Shown: piece after piece, positions 1 through 9,177 of the stretch
Position numbering within the stretch: position 1 is the first letter of the stretch
How the letters are laid out: each line of letters begins with the position of its first letter
DNA from: Vallitalea maricola
Lineage (GTDB): Bacteria; Bacillota; Clostridia; Lachnospirales; Vallitaleaceae
Length of the DNA: 64,000 bases
Direction of reading: 5' to 3'
Assembly (NCBI RefSeq): GCF_036985595.1
Contig: NZ_BTPU01000067.1
Span: forward strand, 17,423 to 81,422
The notes under the pieces: generated by a model
Seen by the model: the letters and a program-made list of their open reading frames with translations, nothing else
Databases searched by the model: none
Told to the model about the DNA's origin: nothing
Made by a program: the position numbers and the translations under genes

Positions 1-61
1 TCGCTCGATATTTAAATCTGGTTTAATTCTTTACTCTAAATGAATAGAACTGTAAAAAATA

Positions 62-143
62 TAGTGATAATCACAATTTTTACGACTTGTTGTATATCTT
101 AAAAAGAGATAAACAACAAACCTAACCAGAGTGGTTATCACTA
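62..143. repeat. Imperfect nested inverted repeat
   Basis: AGTGATAATCAC near 63 pairs with GTGGTTATCACT near 132-143 with one mismatch. Inside it a second arm TTGTTG...ATCTT pairs with AAGAGAT..CAACAA, so about 80 bases could fold into one long hairpin. It lies just downstream of the SSB-like gene on the minus strand. There is no clear T-run, so a simple terminator is not assured; a structured RNA or a small mobile repeat are alternatives. Confidence 0.4.
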
Positions 144-197
144 CATTGGTTTAACATACTACCGCTGTCTCTATAATTTATACATAACTCCCCTAAC

Positions 198-836
198 TCA
201 CTTAATCTCTTCCTCATGCACCTCTATCTTAGAAATCGAAACCTCATAAGCAACCTTACTTATGGACTCATTCTCACTTAATTTTTTTTGATACTCCCTG
301 CTCTGTATCCTGCCCCATATTTTTATTCTATCACCAACATTGAATTTTTCTGCATATCTTGCATTTCTTCCCCAGCAAATACATGGAATATAATCCGATT
401 TGTTATAAGGACGATTAACAGCCAATAAAATATCTGTAATCTCTCTTCCAAAAGGTGTTGTTCTATACATTGGAGGCTTACAAATATAACCATCTAAATA
501 TATGTAATTAGGGTTTCTCTTAATCTCTTCTTCTTCAAAAATAGAGATTTCTCTAGCGAAAACTGTTAAAACTAATCTATTTTTACCCTCAATTTGTCTG
601 TTATAAGAACGAAATTGTCCTTGAATATCTACTATCTTACCTCTCAAATCACTAGTTGTGTCAATAAGACGTTCCGATACCATTATAGGTATTATATCAG
701 AGTTATCACTTAGTCTTGATATTTCTACATTAAAATTATAAAACCCCTCTCCATATACTTCATGGCTGAATTCAAATGTAGAATGTATTTTTCCTATTAA
801 ATTGACTTGATTGTTTCTGATAACATTATCTTCCAT
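198..836 (-). CDS. Single-stranded DNA-binding protein-like, two OB folds
   Basis: A 212-residue protein. Residues about 8-100 and 108-205 each look like an SSB-type OB fold; the first holds NQVNLIGKI and the second DGYICKPPMYRTTPFGREITDILLAVNRP, the typical SSB pattern with the strand-turn-strand 'FGREITDILLAVNR' and the 'CICWGRNA' core. Ordinary SSB has one OB fold plus an acidic tail; this two-fold form without a DDDIPF-type tail is seen in clostridial paralogues annotated as SSB. It probably binds single-stranded DNA in the cytoplasm. The start is the ATG at 836, preceded by AAGGGAGATAAGTATC. Confidence is good for the fold and lower for the exact role. Confidence 0.7.
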   Translation of the reverse strand: MEDNVIRNNQVNLIGKIHSTFEFSHEVYGEGFYNFNVEISRLSDNSDIIPIMVSERLIDTTSDLRGKIVDIQGQFRSYNRQIEGKNRLVLTVFAREISIFEEEEIKRNPNYIYLDGYICKPPMYRTTPFGREITDILLAVNRPYNKSDYIPCICWGRNARYAEKFNVGDRIKIWGRIQSREYQKKLSENESISKVAYEVSISKIEVHEEEIK

Positions 837-982
837 GATACTTATCTCCCTTCCATTATATTAAACGTTAACCCTTCTCCTTAGAAAAATTATCATTCAA
901 TATATATTCATATGTTTAATGTTTATCTATATTTATCTTTATTCAAAATGATTGATTTTTAGAAGCAGATTTTTAATTCTTC

Positions 983-1450
983 TTACATGGAATTTAATTT
1001 ATCACTAATACTCCTATCTATTAACATTACAGCAGTTACAGCTGACATTATATTATATATATCGTGTCCCCAAGACGATTTAATAAATACAGGAAATTCT
1101 TGTGGCTCAATTATCGTATCATCTTCGTCTATCTCTCTTTGAATACAGTAGATTAGAGTTTTACTTGTATCCAAATCACCACCCAAACTTGATATAGTAA
1201 CACTAGATTTTTTATTAAATCCAAGAGTAATAAATCTGCATAGAGGAATATCAAGGTTAATATCTTTCAATTCATGATCTACATTAGCGATAGCATAATA
1301 GTTTGTTTTACCATTATCAAATACACTAATAGTCACCAAATTACTCTCTTCTTCTATTTCATATTTCACGTTAACTTTTTTCATGATATCTTCAAAAATA
1401 AATATTAAGTTACTTAACTTATCATTACCTGTTATAATAATTTTTTTCAT
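983..1450 (-). CDS. Hypothetical protein, about 155 aa
   Basis: No family recognised. The protein starts KKIIITGNDKLSNLIF, has a mixed alpha/beta pattern and no signal peptide or membrane segment. The frame can also open at a TTG at 1459, but the ATG at 1450 lies at a usable distance from AAAGGCAGG and is preferred. It is upstream of the SSB-like gene in the same direction, separated by about 145 bases, so joint transcription is possible but not shown. The fragment 'GGDLDTSKTLIYCIQREI' faintly recalls cofactor-binding loops but is not enough for a call. Confidence 0.55.
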   Translation of the reverse strand: MKKIIITGNDKLSNLIFIFEDIMKKVNVKYEIEEESNLVTISVFDNGKTNYYAIANVDHELKDINLDIPLCRFITLGFNKKSSVTISSLGGDLDTSKTLIYCIQREIDEDDTIIEPQEFPVFIKSSWGHDIYNIMSAVTAVMLIDRSISDKLNSM

Positions 1451-1459
1451 ATATAGCAA

Positions 1460-1810
1460 CCTGCCTTTGAAAATATAAAAATAGTTATATCACTTATTAT
1501 TGTCTAACTTAGTAATTTATAATCCTTAAAAATAAAAAATAATTATTAGCTAACATAAACAGCTATATGTGTTGTATAATAATACATAACTTACAAATAA
1601 TTTTTCATATTATTAAAACACACAAAAAACAAGACATTATGTCACTATTTATTGTTTTTATACATAATGAATATTAATTTTAGATAAATTATAATTATAA
1701 TTGTAATCAATAATATAAAAAGTAGTAAAAGCGCATAATAACATCTTATTTTATCGAATGTATTTGTTGATATTATGCAACTACTTATCTTAATAGAAAG
1801 GAGGATGTCA
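1460..1810. other. Intergenic, AT-rich, divergent promoter region
   Basis: About 350 bases between a minus-strand gene and the plus-strand MBL gene. I see no convincing ORF with a ribosome site; the open frame on the minus strand at 1645-1929 overlaps the MBL gene antisense and is low-complexity. It must hold two divergent promoters, but no consensus pair stands out. Confidence 0.4.
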
Positions 1811-2650
1811 ATGAAATTAACTATAACAACTCTTATAGAAAATTCTAAAGGAGAACATTTAGGCTTATTGAACGAACATGGTATTTCCTTTTTGATTGAA
1901 GTGAATAATAAGAAAATACTATTTGACACTGGGCAAAGTGGTGATTTTATTAAAAATGCATCTACTCTTGGTAAAGACTTAAAAGATATAGATATGGTCG
2001 TCTTAAGTCACGGACATTATGATCATACAGGCGGATTTAGACGTTTTGTAGAAAATGTTACTTCTGACTTTAAACTGTATTTTCATAAGAATGCATTTAG
2101 AAAAAAATATAGCTTTGATAATACTCATTACAAATTTTTAGGAAACAGTTTTGATAAAGAATTTTTAGAGGATAATAATGTTGAATCTCATTTTGTGGAA
2201 GAGGATATATTAGAAATAGATAAAGGAATTTATATTATTTCTAATTTCGAACGTGTTACTTCATTTGAGAAAAAAAATCCTAGATTTTATCTTGAAAATA
2301 ATGATGAACATATTCTTGATGATTTTAATGATGAAATTATGTTAGCAATAGATACACGAGAAGGTCTAGTAGTTATTTTGGGCTGCTCTCATCCTGGTGT
2401 AATCAATATGCTGAAAACTTTGATTAAGCGTACTGGTAAAAGTATTAATACAATCATTGGTGGAACACATTTGGTTAGGGCTGACGAGGATAGAATTCGC
2501 CAAACCATAGATAATTTTCAAGCTATGGACATAAAGAAATTCGGCATTTCACATTGTACGGGAGAAAATGCCATGAATCAGTTGAAACAAGCATTTGGTG
2601 AAAAATATTTTCATAATACAACTGGAACAGTACTATATTTTGATAAATAA
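1811..2650 (+). CDS. MBL-fold metallohydrolase
   Basis: About 279 residues. The zinc ligand motif HGHYDHTGG is present, followed by a later GCSHPG and by GGTHL and a C-terminal SHCTGE, the pattern of the MBL subgroup annotated as 7,8-dihydropterin-6-yl-methyl-beta-ribofuranosylaminobenzene phosphate synthase-like or F420-type MBL hydrolases. Cytoplasmic, no signal peptide. AAAGGAGG lies six bases before the ATG at 1811; the ATG at 1805 touches the ribosome site and is less likely. It ends 18 bases before the CdaR-type regulator, so the two are probably co-transcribed. Substrate unknown. Confidence 0.8.
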   Translation: MKLTITTLIENSKGEHLGLLNEHGISFLIEVNNKKILFDTGQSGDFIKNASTLGKDLKDIDMVVLSHGHYDHTGGFRRFVENVTSDFKLYFHKNAFRKKYSFDNTHYKFLGNSFDKEFLEDNNVESHFVEEDILEIDKGIYIISNFERVTSFEKKNPRFYLENNDEHILDDFNDEIMLAIDTREGLVVILGCSHPGVINMLKTLIKRTGKSINTIIGGTHLVRADEDRIRQTIDNFQAMDIKKFGISHCTGENAMNQLKQAFGEKYFHNTTGTVLYFDK

Positions 2651-2668
2651 AAATATGGAGAGATAGGT

Positions 2669-3820
2669 ATGTTTTTAAAAGATATTGCACAAAAAATTGT
2701 TAATTTAATGATGGAAGTTATTGATTACCGTAATATTAATATTATGGATTGTGATGGTTTTATCCTTGCTTCAGGTGAACCTAACAGAGTTTCCACCTAT
2801 CATAAAGGTGCTGATGATGTTATTAAGTCTGGAAAAAGTATTGAAATATATCCAGGTGATGTTGAAAAATTCCCTGGTGCTAAACAAGGTGTTAATCTTC
2901 CCATCAATATTGAAGGAAAGGTTATCGGCGTTGTAGGAGTCTACGGGCATCCTGATGAAGTTAGAATGGTTGCCAAGCTTGTTAAAAATTCTGTAGAGCT
3001 GGCTCTTGAACAATATCTTATATCTGAACAGGTCAATCTTGTAAAAGACCTGAATAATCAAATGATAAGAAAATTAATATTCAATCCTATATCTGAAACA
3101 GAAGAAGAAATTTTATGTTTATCAAAAGTATCACATGTGGATCTAAAACTGCGAAGATGTGCTGTGGTAATAAAATTAGATAAATTTTCTAATGATGAAG
3201 TTTATGAATCTGTCAATGCTATGGGAGAGATAGAAAAACTGTTAACAAGTAATAATTATATAACTAATAATGATTTTTTTGGTATCATTAATCATTATTT
3301 TATAATTTTCAAAGATATTGCTGATGAAAAACGCTCTACATATATAGATAACATCTTACACACCCTTAAAGATAAACAACCATTTGATACTAGAATAGGT
3401 TTAGGTAATTCTTATAACGACTTATATGGATATAAAAAATCATTCAACGAAGCTGTTGAACTTATTTCTATAAGCAAAAACGCTCCTCTTGATATTAACG
3501 ATTTTGAAACCCAAGCCAAATATCTTCTCCATAAAATACAAACAGATGAATCTGAGCCATTTATTAAGAAATTGTATTTATCAATACTAAATGAAAATAA
3601 TAAAGTTCCCGAATGGTTTTATAAAACATTAGATTCATTATTTGAACATAATCTTAATTTGAATGAAACGGCGGAAGCTCTATTTGTTCACAAGAATACC
3701 CTTGTTTATCGCTTAAAGAAGATTGAGCAGATAACAGGATTGAATGTAAATAATTTTTATCATTCAATGCTTCTATATTGTTTATATTCTTATATAAACA
3801 ATATAGATAAGTTGAATTAA
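2669..3820 (+). CDS. CdaR-family sugar-diacid/glycerate transcriptional regulator
   Basis: 383 residues. The N-terminus (about 1-135) matches the diacid recognition domain with 'MDCDGFILASGEPNRVSTYH'. A middle GGDEF-like CdaR domain follows, and the C-terminal PucR-type helix-turn-helix holds 'LNETAEALFVHKNTLVYRLKKIEQITG'. Family members sense glycerate or sugar diacids and activate the linked permease and kinase genes, exactly the two genes that follow here (GntP, glycerate kinase). It probably activates the downstream promoter near 3900. Ribosome site GGAGAGATAGGT precedes the ATG. A hairpin terminator follows at 3819, so the permease likely has its own promoter. Confidence 0.88.
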   Translation: MFLKDIAQKIVNLMMEVIDYRNINIMDCDGFILASGEPNRVSTYHKGADDVIKSGKSIEIYPGDVEKFPGAKQGVNLPINIEGKVIGVVGVYGHPDEVRMVAKLVKNSVELALEQYLISEQVNLVKDLNNQMIRKLIFNPISETEEEILCLSKVSHVDLKLRRCAVVIKLDKFSNDEVYESVNAMGEIEKLLTSNNYITNNDFFGIINHYFIIFKDIADEKRSTYIDNILHTLKDKQPFDTRIGLGNSYNDLYGYKKSFNEAVELISISKNAPLDINDFETQAKYLLHKIQTDESEPFIKKLYLSILNENNKVPEWFYKTLDSLFEHNLNLNETAEALFVHKNTLVYRLKKIEQITGLNVNNFYHSMLLYCLYSYINNIDKLN

Positions 3821-3849
3821 AAAATTACTATAGAACCAGTAATTTTTTA
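3819..3849 (+). terminator. Rho-independent terminator after CdaR-type gene
   Basis: AAAAAATTACT pairs with AGTAATTTTTT around an eight-base loop, ending in a T-run. It overlaps the stop codon region of the regulator and separates it from the GntP gene. Confidence 0.7.
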
Positions 3850-3971
3850 GTTCTATTAGGCTTATAAAAATCAAGGACATATATTGAATTTAATAAAATG
3901 AATATTGATGTTTAATTTCAATATGTGTAGATAGTGGTATCTAATACTTAAAAATACTAGGAGGAAATATT

Positions 3972-5315
3972 ATGACAAGTGGCATAGGACTATTTATTAT
4001 CGTTTTAATTGCAATTGTGGGTACAATCATTTTGATTTCAAGATTCAAAATGCATCCTTTTATAGTGTTGCTACTGGCAGCGTATTTTATAGGTATATGT
4101 ACAAAAATGCCTGCTGATTCTATAATATCAACAATTAAAAAAGGTTTCGGTAATATCCTAGGTAACATTGGTATTGTAATCATTGCTGGTACAATAATTG
4201 GTACGATACTGGAAAAAACCGGAGCGGCTCTTACAATGGCTAATAGTATATTGAGATTAGTTGGTAAAAAAAGAGCACCTCTTACAATGAGTTTAACTGG
4301 ATATGTTGCAAGTATCCCAGTATTCTGTGATTCTGGTTTCGTAATTTTATCCCCTATAAATAGAGCTTTGGCCGAAAAATCAAAAGTATCTTTAGCTGTT
4401 ATGGCTACTGCTCTTAGCTCAGGATTATATGCAACACATTGTCTTGTTCCACCAACACCAGGTCCAATAGCAATGGCTGGTACATTGTCCGCTAACTTAG
4501 GTTTAGTTATTCTAATGGGTCTAGTTGTATCCATCCCTGTTATGCTTGCAGGTTACATATATGCAATTAAAGTAGGTCCAAAATTCCCTATCGACCCTAA
4601 TCCAGAAACAACAGTAGAAGAATTATTAGAGAAATATGGTAAACTTCCAAGTGCTTTCAAATCATTTGCACCTATCATTTTACCTATCATTCTTATTGCT
4701 TTCAAATCAATAGCTGATTTTCCATCTGCACCATTTGGTGAAGGTATCATCAAATCATTCTTTGATTTTATAGGTAATCCTGTTACTGCTTTAATTCTAG
4801 GAATCTTCCTAGCTATGACTTTAATACCAAAGTCTGAAAAGCAAAATAGTTTTAAATGGATTGGAAAAGGCATCTATAATTCAGCATCCATCTTAGCGAT
4901 TACAGGTGCTGGTGGTGCTCTTGGTGCTATCTTACAATCATTACCACTTGCTGATGCATTAAGCGATTCATTACTTAAATATAACATTGGATTATTATTA
5001 CCATTTATCATAGCCATGTTACTTAAAACAGCGATGGGAGCTTCTACAGTTGCTATGATCATAACTTCTGCAATGGTTGCACCACTTATGGCTAATATGG
5101 GTATGACAAGTGAAATGGCAAAAGTACTTGTAGTTCTAGCGATCGGTGCTGGTTCAATGACAGTATCCCATGCTAACGATAGTTATTTCTGGGTTGTCTC
5201 CCAGTTCAGTGATATGGATACATCCACGGCTTATAAATGTCAAACAGGTGTTACCCTTGTCCAAGGTATTGTAGCAATTGTGATGATAATGATACTAGGA
5301 GTAATATTCATCTAA
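3972..5315 (+). CDS. GntP-family gluconate/glycerate permease
   Basis: 447 residues, almost wholly hydrophobic with a dozen or more predicted membrane segments. The family motif region 'PVFCDSGFVILSPI' and 'HCLVPPTPGPIAMAG' is present and typical of GntP (gluconate, glycerate or hydroxybutyrate:H+ symport). The segment 'GSMTVSHANDSYFWVVSQFS' near the C-terminus is another GntP signature. AGGAGG lies just before the ATG. Placement between a CdaR regulator and glycerate kinase argues for glycerate as substrate. Length is normal for the family. Confidence 0.9.
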   Translation: MTSGIGLFIIVLIAIVGTIILISRFKMHPFIVLLLAAYFIGICTKMPADSIISTIKKGFGNILGNIGIVIIAGTIIGTILEKTGAALTMANSILRLVGKKRAPLTMSLTGYVASIPVFCDSGFVILSPINRALAEKSKVSLAVMATALSSGLYATHCLVPPTPGPIAMAGTLSANLGLVILMGLVVSIPVMLAGYIYAIKVGPKFPIDPNPETTVEELLEKYGKLPSAFKSFAPIILPIILIAFKSIADFPSAPFGEGIIKSFFDFIGNPVTALILGIFLAMTLIPKSEKQNSFKWIGKGIYNSASILAITGAGGALGAILQSLPLADALSDSLLKYNIGLLLPFIIAMLLKTAMGASTVAMIITSAMVAPLMANMGMTSEMAKVLVVLAIGAGSMTVSHANDSYFWVVSQFSDMDTSTAYKCQTGVTLVQGIVAIVMIMILGVIFI

Positions 5316-5349
5316 CAAAGACTGACTAACATAGAAAAGAGTTGATTAC

Positions 5350-6477
5350 TTGAAGAAAATAGTTATTGCCTCAGATTCTTTCAAAGGTACTATGGACTCT
5401 ATTAATGTCTGTAATATAGTTGAAAAAGGTATTAAAAACATTAGACCAGAAATTAAGACGATTACGATACCTATAGCTGATGGAGGTGAAGGAACTGTAG
5501 ATGCTTTTTTAAATGCTATTGGCGGTATAAAAGTAACCAAAAAAGTTACAGGTCCACTTTTTGACAAAATTGAAGCAACTTACGGAATATTAGATGATGG
5601 ATCAGCAGTCATTGAAATGGCTCAAGCTTCAGGACTGCCTCTAGTAGAAGGAAGAGAAAATCCTCTAAAGACAACTACTTATGGTACAGGTGAGCTAATT
5701 CAGGATGCTCTAGAAAAAGGCTGTAATAAAATAATCATCGGTATTGGGGGAAGCGCAACAAATGATGGCGGTGTGGGAATGGCTGCTGCATTAGGTGTCA
5801 GATTCCTACAAGAAGATAATAGTGAAATAGATCTAACTGGTGAAGGCTTAGGTTATTTAGCTACTATTGATACAAGTAATCTAAATTCCAAAATATCTGA
5901 TTGTCAATTTATCGTAGCTTGTGATGTTGATAATCCATTATATGGCGCTAGCGGAGCCGCTTATGTTTTCGCTCCACAAAAAGGTGCCGATGCAAAAATG
6001 GTAAAGATTCTTGATGAGAACCTTAAGCATTATGCTGGTATCGTTAATAGAGACTTAGGAATAAACTTGCAGAAATATAAGGGTTCAGGTGCCGCAGGAG
6101 GATTAGGCGCTGGTCTTGTTGCCTTTGTTGATGCCCAGCTAAAATCAGGTATCAATATATTACTTGATGCTGTAGATTTTGATAATCTGATAGTTGATGC
6201 TGATTTAATTATAACCGGTGAAGGTAAGATTGATGGGCAAAGCTTAAGAGGTAAAGTACCTGTAGGTATAGCTGATAGAGCTGTTAAACATCACAAACCT
6301 GTTATTGCTATTGTAGGTGCTATTGGTGATGAGACTGATGCACTCTATGAAAGAGGAATAAGTTCTATCTTCAGTATTAATCAAAGACCGGAAGCCTTTG
6401 AAGTTGCTAAGAATTATTCTGAAGAAAACTTATTAAAAACAACCGAATCCATTATTAGACTGGTATCGGTAGTATAA
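5350..6477 (+). CDS. glxK: Glycerate kinase (GlxK/GarK type)
   Basis: 375 residues. Family motifs: KIVIASDSFKGT at the N-terminus, IADGGEGTVDAF, the glycine-rich 'IGGSATNDGGVGMAAALG', and 'IITGEGKIDGQS' near residue 290. The enzyme phosphorylates D-glycerate to 2-phosphoglycerate in type II members, feeding lower glycolysis. It starts at a TTG with a weak AAAAGAG ribosome site, 34 bases after the permease, and forms an operon with it. A strong terminator follows at 6484. Confidence 0.92.
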   Translation: MKKIVIASDSFKGTMDSINVCNIVEKGIKNIRPEIKTITIPIADGGEGTVDAFLNAIGGIKVTKKVTGPLFDKIEATYGILDDGSAVIEMAQASGLPLVEGRENPLKTTTYGTGELIQDALEKGCNKIIIGIGGSATNDGGVGMAAALGVRFLQEDNSEIDLTGEGLGYLATIDTSNLNSKISDCQFIVACDVDNPLYGASGAAYVFAPQKGADAKMVKILDENLKHYAGIVNRDLGINLQKYKGSGAAGGLGAGLVAFVDAQLKSGINILLDAVDFDNLIVDADLIITGEGKIDGQSLRGKVPVGIADRAVKHHKPVIAIVGAIGDETDALYERGISSIFSINQRPEAFEVAKNYSEENLLKTTESIIRLVSVV

Positions 6478-6483
6478 CCAATT

Positions 6484-6516
6484 AAGGGACTGTTCTTTAT
6501 GGACAGTCCCTTATTA
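6484..6516 (+). terminator. Terminator after glycerate kinase
   Basis: AAGGGACTGT pairs perfectly with ACAGTCCCTT around a nine-base loop, followed by a T-rich tract. It closes the glycerate operon. Confidence 0.85.
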
Positions 6517-6566
6517 TTTACTCAACTTACCTACCTTTAATTAATGCAGGTAAACTAAGTGTTAAA

Positions 6567-6971
6567 TTATTTATTTTTAATATTTTTTATTGAATCCAAT
6601 GCTAAGTCATTAGTATGCTTCAATGATTTTGTTATAATCAATCTTGTTCTGTCAAGCATTGGTTTATTTCCAAAACGCAGTCCATCTAGATTTTCTACAT
6701 TATTAATAAATCTATGAAGTTCTTTATCAACATCTACGAAATGACTCAGTTCTGATATAGGAGTTGGGTCATCTGTTAATCCCATTAGATAATCCATTGA
6801 TACATTAAAAAATTTTGCAAATTGCATTTTTGTATCATCGTCTGCTTGTCTAGCATTTCTTTCATATTGTGAAATATTATTTTTAGTCTTTCCTACTATT
6901 TCTCCTAATTCTTGCTGTTTCATTCCTTTCTGTTTCCTTAATAATCTTAATCTATTGCTAAAATTTGGCAT
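6567..6971 (-). CDS. XRE-family transcriptional regulator
   Basis: About 134 residues. Residues about 3-60 form a Cro/C1 helix-turn-helix with 'RKQKGMKQQELGEIVGKTKNNISQYERNAR' and then 'FFNVSMDYLMGLTDD', the usual XRE domain plus linker. The C-terminus is helical, without a recognised sensor. GAGGTGG lies five bases before the ATG at 6971. The region upstream holds a consensus promoter on the opposite strand flanked by CAGTAACCAA/TTGGTTA repeats that are likely operator sites. Such phage-type repressors often control a divergent gene, but no coding gene is evident there. Confidence 0.85.
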   Translation of the reverse strand: MPNFSNRLRLLRKQKGMKQQELGEIVGKTKNNISQYERNARQADDDTKMQFAKFFNVSMDYLMGLTDDPTPISELSHFVDVDKELHRFINNVENLDGLRFGNKPMLDRTRLIITKSLKHTNDLALDSIKNIKNK

Positions 6972-7058
6972 TCTAACCACCTCACATTTATTTTAGAATC
7001 CATTAATATCACTGTAAATAGCAATAACCAACAAGACAACTTAATACAAAATTAGGTA

Positions 7059-7087
7059 TTGACAGTAACCAATATGTGTATTATAAT
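7059..7087 (+). promoter_or_regulatory. Consensus sigma-A promoter, plus strand, beside XRE repressor gene
   Basis: TTGACA at 7059-7064 and TATAAT at 7082-7087 with a 17-base spacer: a perfect housekeeping promoter. CAGTAACCAA overlaps its -35 side and TTGGTTATTATTACTG lies just downstream, an inverted arrangement that could be an XRE operator. No convincing plus-strand gene follows for about 600 bases. Confidence 0.7.
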
Positions 7088-7300
7088 GTAGTTAACGATT
7101 TGGTTATTATTACTGACATCAAGTTAATATAATATCCATTTCAGTTATTACTTATTTTCATTTATATATAATGTGTTCTATACCTCACTGTTTTGTTAAT
7201 GTATTACTAGTGTTAACAATTCAAAAATGCATAATTAGATTATGCAAATGCAATATAGTTTATTTAACTAAAGGGCAAGTAAGTAAACTATATTGCACTG
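7088..7300 (+). ncRNA. Possible small RNA or decayed gene downstream of a strong promoter
   Basis: The transcript expected from the promoter at 7059 runs through sequence without a plausible ORF and reaches a perfect 13-base inverted repeat, GCAATATAGTTTA at 7250-7262 and TAAACTATATTGC at 7284-7296. There is no T-run after the hairpin. A decayed phage-type gene is equally possible. The surrounding stretch to 7600 shows no supported gene. Confidence 0.25.
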
Positions 7301-7610
7301 AAAAAATATTCTATATGAATATTCATTAGTAGTAAAGTTTCATTAATGCTTATAACATCGACATTGTATATTAAACACATGACAAGAAACAATTTAATAA
7401 ACATAAATATAATAATTATCATTGTTAAGGGTATGATAGATAGGATTAATTCACTTATAATCCTGTTCTGCCATTTTATGCTCAATTTGAGAGCTGTTTA
7501 TTTTTAACTCCCCTTCCCCTTACATGATTAATTATATATACATACTCCCCTTATCCTAACTAGATTAGAATCTTCAACACATATGTCTATTATGCAAATG
7601 ATCCTTAAAA

Positions 7611-7653
7611 GGGTGAAATATCTAGTCTTTGGAGTATATTAGATATTTCACCC
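7611..7653 (-). terminator. Terminator of the TPR-type XRE gene
   Basis: GGGTGAAATATCTA pairs with TAGATATTTCACCC. On the minus strand the hairpin is followed by TTTT, fitting termination of the regulator gene at 7745-8845. Confidence 0.7.
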
Positions 7654-7744
7654 TTATTATATCACATTTTATTTTACTTTTATTAACTTTACACTATATT
7701 ACTCATTAGTCTAATTTATAATCTGTTTCTTTTTTAGATTCAGG

Positions 7745-8845
7745 TCAATTGATTATTTTATTCAATTTTTCTATTTCATTAAATATCTTCTTAAATTCTT
7801 TTTCTTCTCTTATAGGATCAAAAATTGATTGCTTTAGTAGAACCAATATATTTTCATAAATGTTAATTTTGATTGGATACTTACTTTGTTTTAATTCATC
7901 AAAACACCATAATTTCTTGAATCCTTCAATATTGGTAAAATCATGATTTTTATAAGAATCTATCATCTGTTTTAACATATCTATTGCTTTTATTTTATTA
8001 CCAATATTTATGAATAATTGTGCTAATTGTAGATATTCATTTAACAGAAAAACTGTCTTCCCATTATATTGAAATAAATTTTTTATATCTACACCTAGAT
8101 TATAATATCTTTCAGCTAAATCATAATCCTGTTCATAGATACAATAGGTATTTCCTAAACTTAAACAGATATTAGATATATCATTAATACTCTTGAACAA
8201 TTTACTTTGAAGTAATTTCCTAGCATCTTGATATTTTTTTTGTTTTATATAAATACTTGCCATAATATCATCAGGATCACATTGACTTTTATTAATCTTA
8301 TTAAGTGTACTAATAGCCTCCTCTTCTCTACCTAATGTTGCGTATAAGCTACCTAAAGCAAATAATGAAACTTCTACCAGTTTAGTATCATTACAATTTG
8401 AAACTACTTCTTCATATAATTCTACAGCCTCATTTAATATTTGGGTGCATTTTTCTTCATCTTCAGTTTTCCAAGAATAAATAGTATATAAAAACGCTAT
8501 TCTACTCATCAGAAAATAACTCGACGGATATTTGTTCAAATACTCTTTTGTTCTCTTAATGGCTGTACTCATATCTGAGTTATTAAAAAGCTCTTCGCAT
8601 TCTTCATATATCTCTTTTACCTTCTCATCACTTAAATCCTTATCAAAGTTAAGCAATGTGTCAATAGTAACATTAAAAAATTTTGCTAATATAGGCAATA
8701 ATGTTATATCTGGATAAGAATTTCCACTTTCCCATTTTGATATGGCAGCAGTTGATACTCCAATTATTTTCGCAAGTTGTTGCTGCGTTATACCCTTATC
8801 TTTTCTTAATCTATATATTATTTCTCCAATCTGTAATTTTTTCAT
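7745..8845 (-). CDS. XRE regulator with C-terminal TPR-like repeats
   Basis: About 366 residues. The N-terminal helix-turn-helix (residues about 5-60: 'LRKDKGITQQQLAKIIGVSTAAISKWESGNSYPD') is followed by a long helical region with TPR-like spacing (for example 'LFALGSLYATLGREEEAISTLNKI', 'CLSLGNTYCIYEQDYDLAERYYNLG'). This layout is common in clostridial regulators and in RRNPP-like peptide-responsive proteins, so ligand control through the TPR part is possible. The ATG at 8845 follows AAGGAGTG at a good distance; the upstream TTG at 8875 does not. No neighbour suggests its target. Confidence 0.8.
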   Translation of the reverse strand: MKKLQIGEIIYRLRKDKGITQQQLAKIIGVSTAAISKWESGNSYPDITLLPILAKFFNVTIDTLLNFDKDLSDEKVKEIYEECEELFNNSDMSTAIKRTKEYLNKYPSSYFLMSRIAFLYTIYSWKTEDEEKCTQILNEAVELYEEVVSNCNDTKLVEVSLFALGSLYATLGREEEAISTLNKINKSQCDPDDIMASIYIKQKKYQDARKLLQSKLFKSINDISNICLSLGNTYCIYEQDYDLAERYYNLGVDIKNLFQYNGKTVFLLNEYLQLAQLFINIGNKIKAIDMLKQMIDSYKNHDFTNIEGFKKLWCFDELKQSKYPIKINIYENILVLLKQSIFDPIREEKEFKKIFNEIEKLNKIIN

Positions 8846-9177
8846 AATAATACACTCCTTAATTTTACTAACCAATAAAATAATCTAGGTAATTACCATT
8901 CTTAAACATTTATTAAATAGAATATTCTTCTTCTAGTATACAGTGTAATAATCCATATACCAATAGAGATATAGTTAATTATAGTCCTCAAAATATAACT
9001 GTTGGTTAATTTTTATATAAAATAATAATTACTGAACTAGAGAAACAAATTCGTTAAGTAAAGGCTATTACGTATTTCATATTTTTAAACTTTTCTAAAC
9101 ACAAGAAACAGAGAGTAGTATTATCCTATTCCCTGCTTCATCTAAATATATAATTGTATTTTTTTATTCTATTTTTA
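8846..9177. other. Intergenic region, nothing identified
   Basis: About 330 AT-rich bases between the TPR regulator and the 3' end of the sugar operon. It should hold the regulator's promoter. I see no ORF with a ribosome site and no strong hairpin. Confidence 0.35.

Noticed and set aside
1645..1929. Minus-strand frame of 94 codons
   Set aside because: Overlaps the well-supported MBL gene antisense, low complexity, no ribosome site.
7288..7485. Minus-strand frame encoding a hydrophobic 65-residue peptide
   Set aside because: Starts at a TTG with no ribosome site nearby; the purine-rich stretch is too far upstream. AT-rich DNA easily gives such hydrophobic frames.
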